Assembly: GCA_038321615.1 (NCBI GenBank)
Contig: JBBQFC010000009.1
Location: 1 to 64,000, forward strand
Reading direction: 5' to 3'
Length of the DNA stretch: 64,000 nucleotides
Source of the DNA: JBBQFC01 sp038321615
GTDB lineage: Bacteria > Bacteroidota > Bacteroidia > Flavobacteriales_D > Cryomorphaceae
Within the stretch, counting starts at the first letter, position 1. Each line of letters begins with the position of its first letter. Positions 1 to 8,363 of this stretch are shown piece by piece. The translations under genes and the position numbers were made by a program. Under the pieces are notes generated by a model. The model had not been told where the DNA came from. It worked only from the letters and a program-made list of their open reading frames with translations, and did no database searches.

Positions 1-139
1 AGGGGGTGCCGTTATCGATTAATCGGACACGGAAAACTCCTTCGTTGATTTTATGGATTTGGATAGTTTGATCGGCTGCTGCTATGTTTAGTTCGCCTTT
101 TGCGTAATGCCAGTTTTTGATTTCTTTTAAAAGCTTCAT
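1..139 (-). CDS. N-terminal fragment of an unidentified protein, cut by the window edge
   Basis: A reading frame opens with ATG at 137-139 and stays open to the window edge, giving 46 residues that begin MKLLKEIKNWHYAKGELN and include the segment INEGVFRVRLIDNG. There is no signal peptide. The 'G-V-F-R-V-R' strand resembles the N-terminal beta domain seen before the barrel in family 31 glycoside hydrolases, but this is only a resemblance and too little is visible to assign a function. It is transcribed away from tyrS, so the 267 bases between them probably hold both promoters. Confidence 0.45.
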   Translation of the reverse strand, partial: MKLLKEIKNWHYAKGELNIAAADQTIQIHKINEGVFRVRLIDNGTP

Positions 140-382
140 AAGCTACTGCTTCAATTCTTCGGTCGAATATAAGATAGTTCGTCAGGAAAACTCCGAATTG
201 CAAGCGAATACCTAGAGCACTTCTTGTTCGTTAGAGAAAAGGTTTTTCAAGAGCCATCTTACTTCACAGCGCAACCTATTTGCCGGTAAGGCGCGGAACT
301 CCCAGCCTGTCCAGTCAGCGGGAGATGTAACTTCGATTGGTAAGTATTCCCAACCCGAAAAGCGTCTGGCATCGGCAAATGC

Positions 383-390
383 TATCTTTG
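383..390 (+). promoter_or_regulatory. Bacteroidota-type -7 element upstream of tyrS
   Basis: TATCTTTG fits the Bacteroidota -7 consensus TAnnTTTG and lies 16 bases before the tyrS ATG. No convincing TTTG -33 element is visible 17-20 bases further upstream, so the call rests on the -7 box and its position alone. Confidence 0.4.
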
Positions 391-406
391 GCGAAAATTA
401 AAAAGT

Positions 407-1681
407 ATGTCCTTACTGGAAGAATTGACTTGGCGCGGGCTCATCCACGATATTACTCCGGGTATCGAAGCCCAATTGGCAAAAGGAATTACTTCGGGCT
501 ATGTGGGTTTTGACCCCACCGCCGATTCTCTTCATATTGGCAACTTGGTTCCGATTATGCTCTTGGTACATTTGCAACGCGCGGGCCATAAGCCTTTTGC
601 ACTTATAGGCGGAGCTACGGGCCGGGTGGGCGATCCTTCCGGAAAAACGCAAGAACGCCAACTCTTGAGCCATGAGGATATTGAGCATAATCTGGCTTGT
701 CAGAAAAAGCAGTTGGAACAATTTCTGGTTTTCGGAAGCGGCCCTACCGATGCGGAAATCGTGAATAATTACGACTGGTTTAAAGATTTCACCTTTCTCG
801 ATTTCATCCGCGAAGTGGGTAAGCACCTTACGGTGAATTATATGCTGGCCAAAGACTCTGTCAAAAATCGAATTGACTCCGGTATGTCGTTTACCGAGTT
901 TAGCTACCAGCTCATCCAAGGGTTTGACTTTTACCACTTGAATAAAACGCGAAACGTAAGCCTGCAAATGGGCGGAAGCGATCAATGGGGCAATATAACT
1001 ACCGGTATAGAGCTCAGCCGGCGAATGGGCGGGGGCGAATGCCATGCTATTACTGCACCCTTGGTTAAGAAGGCCGATGGTACGAAATTTGGAAAATCGG
1101 AAGGGGGCAATATTTGGCTCGATGCAGCGAAGACCAGCCCGTACGCTTTTTACCAATTTTGGCTCAATGCGAGTGACGAAGACATTAAAAATTTCTTGCG
1201 GATTTTCTCGCTAAAAAACCGTTCAGAAATCGAAGAAATAGCTGCTCGGCATGCGGAGCAACCCCATCTTCGGGCCATGCAAAAGGCTTTAGCCGAGGAG
1301 CTCACCGAGCGCATTCATGGAAGCGAAGCCTTTGAAATGGCGGTACAGGCGAGCGCTATCCTTTTTGGAAATGCTACTTCTGATGCATTGAAGAGCCTAA
1401 GTCAAGGCGATTTTTTAGAAGTTTTTGAAGGAGTGGAGCAAAAAGAAGTGGCTCGATCAATATTTGAAACTGGTGCAGACGTGGTGGATGTGTTGAGCGA
1501 AATTTCGGGTTTCTGTACGTCGAAAGGAGATGCTCGGCGAGCGTTAAAAGAAAATTCGATCAGCATCAACAAGGAGAAAGTAGGGGAGGGATTGATCGTA
1601 GGTCGAGAGCAATTAATAAGTGGTCAATATTTGGTGCTGCAACGCGGGAAGAAGAATTATTTTTTGTTGAAGGCGGTGTAA
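407..1681 (+). CDS. tyrS: Tyrosyl-tRNA synthetase
   Basis: Class I aminoacyl-tRNA synthetase that charges tRNA-Tyr in the cytoplasm. The 424-residue length is normal for the bacterial TyrRS family. The nucleotide-binding HIGH-type motif is seen as HIGN at residues 43-46 and the KMSKS-type loop as KFGKS at 227-231. The tyrosine-site segment GGSDQWGN is at 189-196. The C-terminal ~70 residues fit the S4-like RNA-binding domain. The ATG at 407 follows an AT-rich leader with a Bacteroidota -7 box. It stands alone; the next gene downstream faces the other way. Confidence 0.97.
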   Translation: MSLLEELTWRGLIHDITPGIEAQLAKGITSGYVGFDPTADSLHIGNLVPIMLLVHLQRAGHKPFALIGGATGRVGDPSGKTQERQLLSHEDIEHNLACQKKQLEQFLVFGSGPTDAEIVNNYDWFKDFTFLDFIREVGKHLTVNYMLAKDSVKNRIDSGMSFTEFSYQLIQGFDFYHLNKTRNVSLQMGGSDQWGNITTGIELSRRMGGGECHAITAPLVKKADGTKFGKSEGGNIWLDAAKTSPYAFYQFWLNASDEDIKNFLRIFSLKNRSEIEEIAARHAEQPHLRAMQKALAEELTERIHGSEAFEMAVQASAILFGNATSDALKSLSQGDFLEVFEGVEQKEVARSIFETGADVVDVLSEISGFCTSKGDARRALKENSISINKEKVGEGLIVGREQLISGQYLVLQRGKKNYFLLKAV

Positions 1682-1796
1682 GGGATTTTGGGAAATACAG
1701 TGATTGTTCATGATGACCGCGCCACGAATTCCTACAGCCTGACTGCTGCACAATGAGCAAAAGGAGATTAGACTTCTGCCGGTGTAGGTAGTAATT

Positions 1797-2255
1797 TTAT
1801 TCCTTTTCGATCACGGTGGAATGGAGCATTTCTAATCTCCATCCATTTTCTGTCAAAATTGCGTTCGCACTTTCCAACCAATCCGCATTTCTAACAATTT
1901 TATGGTCAATCGTAAATGTAGCATGGTTTCTATAGGCAATCCAGGCCATTCCATTTGTGACTTTAATTTCAATAACGTCAATTGAATTCACTCGATTAGG
2001 AATATTCTGTTTAAGTGAAGCATGGTCTAAATAGTTTGCAATAGAGTCATTATTCCACACTTCTCCATTTTCCAAAAGCAGAAAATCTTTTGTGTAGTAT
2101 TGATCCATGTTTTTGGAATTTAATTCGGACCAGATGTCATCAAAAGAGTTTAGAATTAATTCTTTTAAATCTGCTTTATCAGTTTCGATGGACGCCTGTC
2201 CAGATGTTATTGCTGTGAAGCATATCATCAATATTGTAGTGCAAAAGGTTTTCAT
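1797..2255 (-). CDS. Secreted NTF2-like (SnoaL/DUF4440-type) protein
   Basis: A 152-residue protein with an N-terminal signal peptide (MKTFCTTILMICFTAITSGQ). The mature part has the layout of a small NTF2-like fold: an N-terminal helical segment (DLKELILNSFDDIWSELNSKNMDQYYTKDF), then alternating strands ending in a GWRLEMLHST strand, as in the SnoaL/DUF4440 families. Such domains often bind small hydrophobic ligands, but no catalytic residues can be assigned, so the function is unknown. The gene is visibly more AT-rich than tyrS or the genes after 4 kb and, with the DUF418 gene beside it, forms an AT-rich patch that may have been acquired. Confidence 0.7.
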   Translation of the reverse strand: MKTFCTTILMICFTAITSGQASIETDKADLKELILNSFDDIWSELNSKNMDQYYTKDFLLLENGEVWNNDSIANYLDHASLKQNIPNRVNSIDVIEIKVTNGMAWIAYRNHATFTIDHKIVRNADWLESANAILTENGWRLEMLHSTVIEKE

Positions 2256-2455
2256 TTTTTCATAGAATTAGTGATAATGGTACCTTCATTCTAGGCGCTT
2301 CTTGCCGAAAGTAGGTTTTGATCTTGGGTAAGCTTCAAGCTAAGCTTGTGTTTTAGCAAATATAAACTGAATAACGGCTCTACTTTGCCCCCTGCGGCTA
2401 AGGAGTATGGTCGTCCTAGCCTTTCTTAGCGGTTGGTTGTTTTTCATTTAATAGG

Positions 2456-3655
2456 TCACTGGTTGATCTTAATATCAGGGTGTGCTATTTTAATAGATTG
2501 CCAGCGCCCATTTGTTCCATTTCTCCAAAGCCATTCTAGCGGCCCATAACTGTATTTACTAAACCACCATTTGCTAAAAAATATTTGTATCGTAAAGAAG
2601 AGCATTCCAAGACCCAAAGCTGCCGTCCCTGAAAGGTTTAGTAACAGGCCTAATCCATAACCGTAAAAAATGAAAATTCCAAAGGCAGATTGTAAAACAT
2701 AGGTGGTAAGACCCATTTTACCAACTGGAATTAATTGTCTTACAAATCTTTGCGTAATCTTTGATTTGTAAAGATGAAGTACCAAGCCAATGTAAAGAAG
2801 TGGCATAAAAAGATTTGATGCATCTCTGGCAATTGAACCAAAATATCGAACGAGTTCAGAATTGGCAGGCTTTGAAAAATAGAAGTTAACCAGGACTAAT
2901 GGAATCCCAATAAAAGCAGTTAAAAGAATCAATTTACTAAGCGGTATTTTTTCAATATTCTCGTGCCATTTTTTTCTCCCAATCCAAAGACCCAAAAGAA
3001 ACAAACCTGGAATTACCCATAGTCGGCCACTAAATTTTAGATAGTTGTACTTATTTATAAACCCGATAGTGCTATTTGAAACGATTAGCATTCTGTACTC
3101 ACCATCAAGAATCAATTGAAAATAACTGATCGCTTGTTCTACCGGATTTGGACTTATTGAGATTGGTTGGCTTACATCAACAGGCGGTTGAATTAATGAA
3201 ATGGTTTTTATTAAAATACTTGGCCCATTAAGCGCAAAGAATAATCCAATGACCAAAATAAGCTTTGTTGGAACTTTTCTGAATGGAATTAAAGCCATAC
3301 CAAAGATGGCATAAATAGTTAAAAAATCTCCCCGATAATGGATATGATGGATATATCCAATCAGGAAAAGCAATACTAAACGCCAAGCAAATTTTAGCGG
3401 ACTTGATTCTTTCTTACGGTCTAATATCAAATAGAAACTTAGTCCGAAAAGCAATGAGAAAATTGCGTAGAATTTGCCTACAAACAAGTTTTGAATAATA
3501 GTTTGAGAGACTGAATCTATCGGAAATAAAATATTGAACCCAGCGTATTGAGGTGGTGTCAAGCTTGCTAAATAGCCTTCAAACATATGTGTCATTATGA
3601 TGCCAAATAGAGCAAAACCTCTTAAAGCATCTATCTCTTCAATTCTTTTCATCAA
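2456..3655 (-). CDS. DUF418 (YeiB-family) integral membrane protein
   Basis: A 399-residue protein opening MMKRIEEIDALRGFALFGI, the typical start of YeiB/DUF418 and related acyltransferase-3-like membrane proteins ('R-I-x-x-x-D-x-L-R-G-F-A'). Roughly ten hydrophobic segments are visible, with the DUF418 domain in the C-terminal half (FSKWWFSKYSYGPLEWLWRN, the hallmark 'Y-G-P-L-E-W-L-W-R' ending). The function of the family is not established; a role in transporting or modifying cell-envelope compounds is usually suggested. The gene is AT-rich with heavy use of AAA, ATT and AAT codons, unlike its outer neighbours. Confidence 0.88.
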   Translation of the reverse strand: MMKRIEEIDALRGFALFGIIMTHMFEGYLASLTPPQYAGFNILFPIDSVSQTIIQNLFVGKFYAIFSLLFGLSFYLILDRKKESSPLKFAWRLVLLFLIGYIHHIHYRGDFLTIYAIFGMALIPFRKVPTKLILVIGLFFALNGPSILIKTISLIQPPVDVSQPISISPNPVEQAISYFQLILDGEYRMLIVSNSTIGFINKYNYLKFSGRLWVIPGLFLLGLWIGRKKWHENIEKIPLSKLILLTAFIGIPLVLVNFYFSKPANSELVRYFGSIARDASNLFMPLLYIGLVLHLYKSKITQRFVRQLIPVGKMGLTTYVLQSAFGIFIFYGYGLGLLLNLSGTAALGLGMLFFTIQIFFSKWWFSKYSYGPLEWLWRNGTNGRWQSIKIAHPDIKINQ

Positions 3656-3836
3656 CCTAGTTTTTTTGTTTTGAGTTAAAACGATGGGTGATTCCCACTT
3701 CTATGTTTTTTCAATGATTGCCAACATCCGCATAAATCCCGCTCCATTTCTATAAGGCTTACTTCCCTTATACCCAACGTACTTCACGGCCTGTTTTCAA
3801 ATGTAACGAATCGCATGAAGTATCCAACGCAAGCTT

Positions 3837-4235
3837 TTAGCTATAGCCAATTTGCACCGCGACCAAAATTGCAATAGCCCCAATACCCAGCATGATCAGC
3901 GTGGGTTTGATGATGAACTTTAACCAATTGTTGTATTTGATGTCCGCGAGGGCAATCACAGCCATAAGCGCACCATTGGTTGGGATAACCACATCCATCA
4001 TGATGGCACCATATTGATAAGCCAATACGCTTACTTGCCGCGAAAGGCCAATCAGATCGGACAAAGGGGTGATGATGGGCATGGTGAGAATGGCTTGCCC
4101 CGAATAGCTTGGAATAGGGAAATGCAGCACGGAATGGGACACCATCATGAGCACTGCCGACATGGATGCTGGAAGATCTTTTAAGGGACCAAAAAGCCCG
4201 TATACGATGGTATCTAATACGACCCCTTCACTCAC
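3837..4235 (-). pseudogene. C-terminal remnant of a YfcC/DcuC-type anion transporter
   Basis: The 132 residues match only the C-terminal quarter of the YfcC family (C4-dicarboxylate anaerobic carrier-like), whose members usually have about 450-500 residues. Recognisable pieces are IPSYSGQAILTMPIITPLSD and 'SRQVSVLAYQYGAI...VVIPTNGALMAVIALADI...NNWLKF', the substrate-site region of these carriers. The frame opens at a TGA only four codons before the GTG start, and the homology begins directly where the luxE-like gene ends (8-bp overlap). The missing N-terminal ~350 residues are not present nearby. The likely history is a deletion that fused the luxE 3' end to the interior of a transporter gene; a functional product is unlikely. 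Confidence 0.75.
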
Positions 4236-5217
4236 CTGCCACCATCAAGTTGCACCCTCGCGTATCACTGAAATCGAACCGTCCGAGAATTTCAACTGCT
4301 CCTGATGGTAAGGTGCGCCCCAGATCGTCAGTGGCGATAAAACTACAGGAGTAGAGATTGGCAAGATCAATAACATTTACCCCTCCGCCACGCATTTCCG
4401 GACTTCTTTCGAAGGGATCATTCACATCGCGAATTTGAATTTGCATCCAGGGTGGACAGCTAAAATGACCTTCGACTTTGGCGTAAGCTTGCGAAAGCAA
4501 TTCGGTCATCCCATATTCGGAGTGAATAGTTTCGAGGCCGAGCTTAGCTTTCAGCTCCGAATGAAGCGCTTCGCGGGTGAGTTCTTTCCGCCGCCCCTTC
4601 ATTCCTCCCGTTTCCATTACGATTGTATTCGAAAGCTTCATGGAGTATCGCTCCGAAAAATCGAGTAAGGCGTAGCTAACGCCAATAAGCATCGTGGGCT
4701 GCGACTGATCAGAAAGCACGTGGGCCAATTCCGAAAGATCGTCCAAATAAAATCCGCTACCAGCAACTTGGCTCCGTTTAATAAGGTCATCAACCATATA
4801 AACCAGCGAAGAGTCGCCTTGAGCCACATAATTCGGCAAAAGAGCCAAAATACGATACTGCGATGGATCGCCATAAACGAGTTGGAAGCCATGTCGAAAT
4901 GACCTTTCGTAAAGGGAAATGCGGTACAATTCGTGCCGGGACCGCTCCATATTGGCGGTGCCGCTGCTGCGAAAAGTTATTTCTGGCGTAAAGCTTCCCA
5001 AGGCCACCCGTCGGGTTTTAAAAAATTGAATGGGCAAGAAAGGAATATCTTCAAATCGATGAACGGCGGCTGGCGTGCGGCGAATCATACCGGCAAAAGC
5101 CCTGTAAACCGGATTGCTATTGTACTGCAAGCGATAGATTTCCAAAGCCAATTTTTTAAATTCCGATGAATCCTGGATGTTAAAAATCGCTTCTTCTATC
5201 TTTGGGTAGGCTCGCAA
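4228..5217 (-). CDS. LuxE-like acyl-protein synthetase
   Basis: A 329-residue member of the LuxE/acyl-protein synthetase family of ATP-dependent adenylating enzymes. The family motif is seen as FRSSGTANMERSRH from residue 82, with FLPIQFFKTRRV just before it. HSEYGMTELLSQAY in the C-terminal half and 'GRFDFSDTRGCNLM' at the end complete the expected layout. In luminous bacteria LuxE activates fatty acids, but non-luminous Bacteroidota carry related genes of unknown substrate; no luxC or luxAB lies nearby, so bioluminescence is not implied. Its last codons abut a truncated transporter gene, yet the C-terminus looks complete. Confidence 0.85.
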   Translation of the reverse strand: MRAYPKIEEAIFNIQDSSEFKKLALEIYRLQYNSNPVYRAFAGMIRRTPAAVHRFEDIPFLPIQFFKTRRVALGSFTPEITFRSSGTANMERSRHELYRISLYERSFRHGFQLVYGDPSQYRILALLPNYVAQGDSSLVYMVDDLIKRSQVAGSGFYLDDLSELAHVLSDQSQPTMLIGVSYALLDFSERYSMKLSNTIVMETGGMKGRRKELTREALHSELKAKLGLETIHSEYGMTELLSQAYAKVEGHFSCPPWMQIQIRDVNDPFERSPEMRGGGVNVIDLANLYSCSFIATDDLGRTLPSGAVEILGRFDFSDTRGCNLMVAGE

Positions 5218-5269
5218 GTAGGGCTGTTAAATGGGAAATTGTACTTTTACAAAGATACGAACGCATCAA

Positions 5270-5779
5270 ATGTCCACTGCCCAAATATTCAAACTTATTG
5301 CAGCCTTAACATGCCTTGGCTTATTTGCGGCATGCGATGACGGTAATACCTTTCCCGATGAGCCTGTGATCAACAGTTTATCTTGGGATAATTCACTCGA
5401 ACACCTGATCGTAGAATTCACCGATGGCGATGGTGATTTTGGAATTGATGGAGAAGATTCCCGATTTCCATTGTATGTAAACGGCGATAGCAGTATGGTC
5501 AATCCATATTACTACAACCTTTGGATCGACTATTTCGAGAAGCAAGATGGAGAATGGGTTTTGATAGAACCTGAGAACACCTTCAGCTTTCGTGTACCAG
5601 TGCTCACTCCCGATGGTCAGAATAAGCAGCTCGATGTGTTGATTACGAATGATTTAAGTACGGAAATACCCTATTTGCTCTCCGAAAGCGATACGATTAA
5701 ATTTCGGGTTACCATGGTCGATCGCGCCTTGCGTGAGAGTGTACCCATGGAAACGGAAGTTATTATCGCTCCGCAATAA
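5270..5779 (+). CDS. Predicted lipoprotein of unknown function
   Basis: Starting at the ATG at 5270 gives 169 residues with a lipoprotein signal: MSTAQIFKLIAALTCLGLFA then AC, with the lipidated cysteine at residue 22. The upstream in-frame ATG at 5231 would put charged residues before the signal and is less likely. The mature protein begins CDDGNTFPDEPVINSL and contains FTDGDGDFGIDGEDS, an acidic, probably calcium-friendly loop, followed by beta-strand-rich sequence. This pattern recurs in Bacteroidota surface or periplasmic lipoproteins with Ig-like folds, but no specific family is recognised. It diverges from the luxE-like gene; a weak -7-like TACTTTTA is at 5242. Confidence 0.8.
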   Translation: MSTAQIFKLIAALTCLGLFAACDDGNTFPDEPVINSLSWDNSLEHLIVEFTDGDGDFGIDGEDSRFPLYVNGDSSMVNPYYYNLWIDYFEKQDGEWVLIEPENTFSFRVPVLTPDGQNKQLDVLITNDLSTEIPYLLSESDTIKFRVTMVDRALRESVPMETEVIIAPQ

Positions 5780-5951
5780 ATTCGAAGTAGGAAAGCGCCA
5801 GCTAGATCTCCGCGATCTTGGAAGATCATGACCAATGATTATCAGATTTCAGGAGATTAACTCAAAAGCTTCTGGCAGTCCTATAAAAGGTAGGTATATC
5901 AGGCATTGTTAGTTCTAATTGCATGCCTGATTTTTATTCCCTTCAAAATAT

Positions 5952-5959
5952 TACATTTG
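5952..5959 (+). promoter_or_regulatory. -7 promoter element of the tRNA-Leu gene
   Basis: TACATTTG matches the Bacteroidota -7 consensus TAnnTTTG exactly and ends nine bases before the mature tRNA. A T-rich stretch around 5931-5935 stands at the -33 position without a clear TTTG. Confidence 0.6.
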
Positions 5960-5968
5960 CAGCCCATT

Positions 5969-6052
5969 GCCCGGATGGTGAAATCGGTAGACACGCAGGA
6001 CTTAAAATCCTGTGGCCTCGCGGCTGTGTGGGTTCAAGTCCCACTCCGGGTA
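5969..6052 (+). tRNA. tRNA-Leu (anticodon UAA)
   Basis: The acceptor arm GCCCGGA pairs with TCCGGGT before discriminator A at 6052 (first pair is G-U). The D-arm region GGTGAAATCGGTAGACACGC is typical of tRNA-Leu. The anticodon stem CAGGA/TCCTG encloses CTTAAAA-type loop sequence with anticodon TAA. A long variable arm (GGCCTCGCGGCT region) confirms class II, and the T-arm GGGTTCAAGTCCC is canonical. CCA is not encoded. A -7 promoter box precedes it and a strong terminator follows. Confidence 0.96.
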
Positions 6053-6073
6053 CTGCGCAAAGGCGTAGATTAG

Positions 6074-6102
6074 AACTCCGACTACGGTCGGAGTTTTTTT
6101 TT
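6074..6102 (+). terminator. Rho-independent terminator after tRNA-Leu
   Basis: AACTCCGAC pairs with GTCGGAGTT around a TACG tetraloop and runs into nine T residues. It lies 21 bases after the tRNA and before the stop codon of the convergent serine hydrolase gene. Confidence 0.85.
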
Positions 6103-6118
6103 GACATCGCCTGCCTTG

Positions 6119-7456
6119 TCAAGGCTTTTCCGCATCGGCAACATCGATAATTCCACCGATTATTTCCGAGAAGTCGAAATCTTCGCGATCGTAAGTAACG
6201 CCCAGGCGAACGATTACCATATTTCTATCTGGATGAATGGAGACTTGCTGACCGTGGTAGCCTCCCATCCAATAGCTCGTAGAATCGTAGGCAGGGAAAT
6301 GCCCCCCCTGGTTTAACCAAAAGTGCCCGCCGTAAGCCCCTTCGCTGGCTTCGGCTGGTACGCGCACAAATTCCACCCAAGTGGGATCAATAATCTGTCG
6401 ACCGTTCCAATTACCATTATTTAGATACAGCAATCCCAATTTGGCCCAATCGCGCGCGCTGGCATAGGTGTACGAGGAGCCTGCAAAGTGGCCACTCGGG
6501 TCTATTTCCATGGTGAACGTTTTAGCGCCGATAGGCCCAAAGAGCTTGCGATACGGAAAGTTCCAATAGTCCATGTCTCCGTCGAACGCCTGACGCATTG
6601 CCGCGGCTATTATATTGGTAGTACCAGATGAGTATTTAAACTCTTCGCCAGGGTCGTATTCCGCTTCGAAGCTGGCCGCATAGGCCCCAAATCCATACGC
6701 GTGATAGAGCATGAGCGTGGTATTCGTCACGCTCCCATATTCTTCATTCCATTCCAATCCGGAGTTGGCATGTAGCATATCATTCAGTTCAATTTTCGCG
6801 CGCTCATCATCCTGCCAGCCGTCAATCGGCATTGGGGTATCCAAATTCCAAAAACCATCTTTCGCCAGTATACCCGCCAAGGTGGCTGTAACGCTTTTGG
6901 CCATACTCCATCCGAGCAGTGGAGTGTTTTGATCGATTCCGTCGCCGTAAGCTTCTCCGATTATTGCACCGTTTTTCACCACGAGTATGGCTCGCGTGTT
7001 CTTCTTGTTTTCGCCTGGTAAGTCGAATGCTCTTTGCAGTGCGGCAGTCATTTCGGGGCTACCCTTCCTTTGTTCATCAGGCCAAATATCGGGCGTGTAA
7101 AATGTTTTACCGGTACGATTGCCTTGGTTTTCTAAGATGCGCAAATCGGCTGCTTTAACCATGGTGCAGCCAAATCCTTCGCGGTAAAGAGCTACTTTTT
7201 TATGAAAGCCCCAAACGCTGCTTCGCACCGTTTTGGTTTCATGATCTACGGTATTATTCGATAGCCCCAAAAGGCTGTAATTTAAGTCAGTAGCTTCAGC
7301 TTCTTCTTGGCTGAGTCCTGATACAAATATGCACGAGCACAGTACTTTTGCGTTGTAGCCAGCCGCAATTTCTAAGGAAGGATAAACCCAAATCCGAAAG
7401 GCAACAGTTACCAACAGCATGAAGGCGAGTGCCCAACCTAAGAGTTTCTTCGTCAT
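6119..7456 (-). CDS. Class C beta-lactamase-family serine hydrolase
   Basis: A 445-residue protein with an N-terminal membrane anchor (residues 5-25). The beta-lactamase/penicillin-binding-protein fold is shown by the SxxK motif SMAK (S184, K187), the YxN-type motif YSS at 275-277, and HGQ near residue 400 in place of KTG. The domain spans about residues 150-435 and ends normally. Family members include esterases, D-aminopeptidases and peptidoglycan hydrolases, so the substrate cannot be named and antibiotic resistance should not be assumed. The ~130-residue stretch between the anchor and the domain is typical of the 'serine hydrolase' branch found in Bacteroidota and proteobacteria. Confidence 0.88.
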   Translation of the reverse strand: MTKKLLGWALAFMLLVTVAFRIWVYPSLEIAAGYNAKVLCSCIFVSGLSQEEAEATDLNYSLLGLSNNTVDHETKTVRSSVWGFHKKVALYREGFGCTMVKAADLRILENQGNRTGKTFYTPDIWPDEQRKGSPEMTAALQRAFDLPGENKKNTRAILVVKNGAIIGEAYGDGIDQNTPLLGWSMAKSVTATLAGILAKDGFWNLDTPMPIDGWQDDERAKIELNDMLHANSGLEWNEEYGSVTNTTLMLYHAYGFGAYAASFEAEYDPGEEFKYSSGTTNIIAAAMRQAFDGDMDYWNFPYRKLFGPIGAKTFTMEIDPSGHFAGSSYTYASARDWAKLGLLYLNNGNWNGRQIIDPTWVEFVRVPAEASEGAYGGHFWLNQGGHFPAYDSTSYWMGGYHGQQVSIHPDRNMVIVRLGVTYDREDFDFSEIIGGIIDVADAEKP

Positions 7457-7568
7457 GTTGTTTCGAATGTTTTAGGGATATTTGTGCTTAAGAAGTATTT
7501 AGGGCGAATGTCGCAAAGAGTGTCAAACTTATCGCAGATATTAGCGTAAAATTGTCAGATTACCGCTT

Positions 7569-8363
7569 ATGAGAACTGTTTTCGTTTATTCCATCTACCA
7601 CCGTGTTGCCTTTGTGATTGGCTTGGCGTACGTCATACTGATGAACTATCTGGCCAACGCCATTCCGTTCGGCGGTCAAACCACAGCCGACATAAGCAAT
7701 CTGCATCCTACTTTAATCACTCCCGCCGGATATGCTTTTTCAATCTGGGGGCTCATCTACCTGAGTTTCGCCGTTTTCGCTTATTATCAACTTCGCCGTG
7801 GAAAGGATGTACGTTTTTTCCGAATGGCCTGGCCTTGGGCAATACTCAATTTCATTGCAAATGGGCTGTGGCTTCTGGCTTTTCAGAACGAGTGGTTCGC
7901 TATATCGGTGGTATTGATGCTGTTTATGTTATTCACGCTGTTCCAGATATTTCGGATGTTTTACAGGCTGAAACGCGCTATTAGTACTACTAATCGTTTC
8001 TTTTTTCAGGTACCTTTTAGTATCTATTTTGGGTGGCTCAGCATCGCATCGGTCGTGAATGTAGCGGTTTGGCTTAAAACGCTTAACAACGCGTCGATCG
8101 CCGATGGCGAATTGATGATTGCCCTAATTATGCTCACTGTGGCGGCAACGCTCGGGTTGCTTTTGGTGCTGCGTTTTCAAGACTATATATACGCGCTCAC
8201 TATTGTTTGGGCCCTGGTAGCTATCTGGCAAAACCCGTCGAGCATCGAAGTGGTTGCCAACTATTCGAAAGTGGCGGCCTTCGTTTTGGCAGGATTCATT
8301 CTGGGTATTTTTGTAATGGATCGAATCAAAGTTGCTCAATACGGACGTACGATCAATCAGTAA
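7569..8363 (+). CDS. TspO/MBR-like tryptophan-rich membrane protein
   Basis: A 264-residue membrane protein with about seven hydrophobic segments. The segment LITPAGYAFSIWGLIYLSFA (about residues 50-70) is the signature of the long TspO/MBR-like branch common in Bacteroidota, which is larger than the ~160-residue classical TspO. Classical TspO binds tetrapyrroles and cholesterol-like ligands; whether this longer branch does is not known. The 3' end overlaps the convergent waaA gene by 11 bases, so the two messages are antisense to each other at their ends. Confidence 0.82.
   Translation: MRTVFVYSIYHRVAFVIGLAYVILMNYLANAIPFGGQTTADISNLHPTLITPAGYAFSIWGLIYLSFAVFAYYQLRRGKDVRFFRMAWPWAILNFIANGLWLLAFQNEWFAISVVLMLFMLFTLFQIFRMFYRLKRAISTTNRFFFQVPFSIYFGWLSIASVVNVAVWLKTLNNASIADGELMIALIMLTVAATLGLLLVLRFQDYIYALTIVWALVAIWQNPSSIEVVANYSKVAAFVLAGFILGIFVMDRIKVAQYGRTINQ

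Noticed and set aside
413..1156. 247-residue open frame antisense to tyrS
   Set aside because: Fully inside the well-supported tyrS gene; product resembles no family and is rich in residues expected from antisense codons.
4228..5217. Bioluminescence system
   Set aside because: Only a LuxE-family protein is present; luxC, luxD and luxAB are absent, and such lone genes occur in non-luminous Bacteroidota.
6119..7456. Antibiotic-resistance beta-lactamase
   Set aside because: The SxxK/YxS fold is shared by many esterases and peptidases; membrane anchor, long N-terminal region and HGQ in place of KTG do not support an AmpC-type enzyme.
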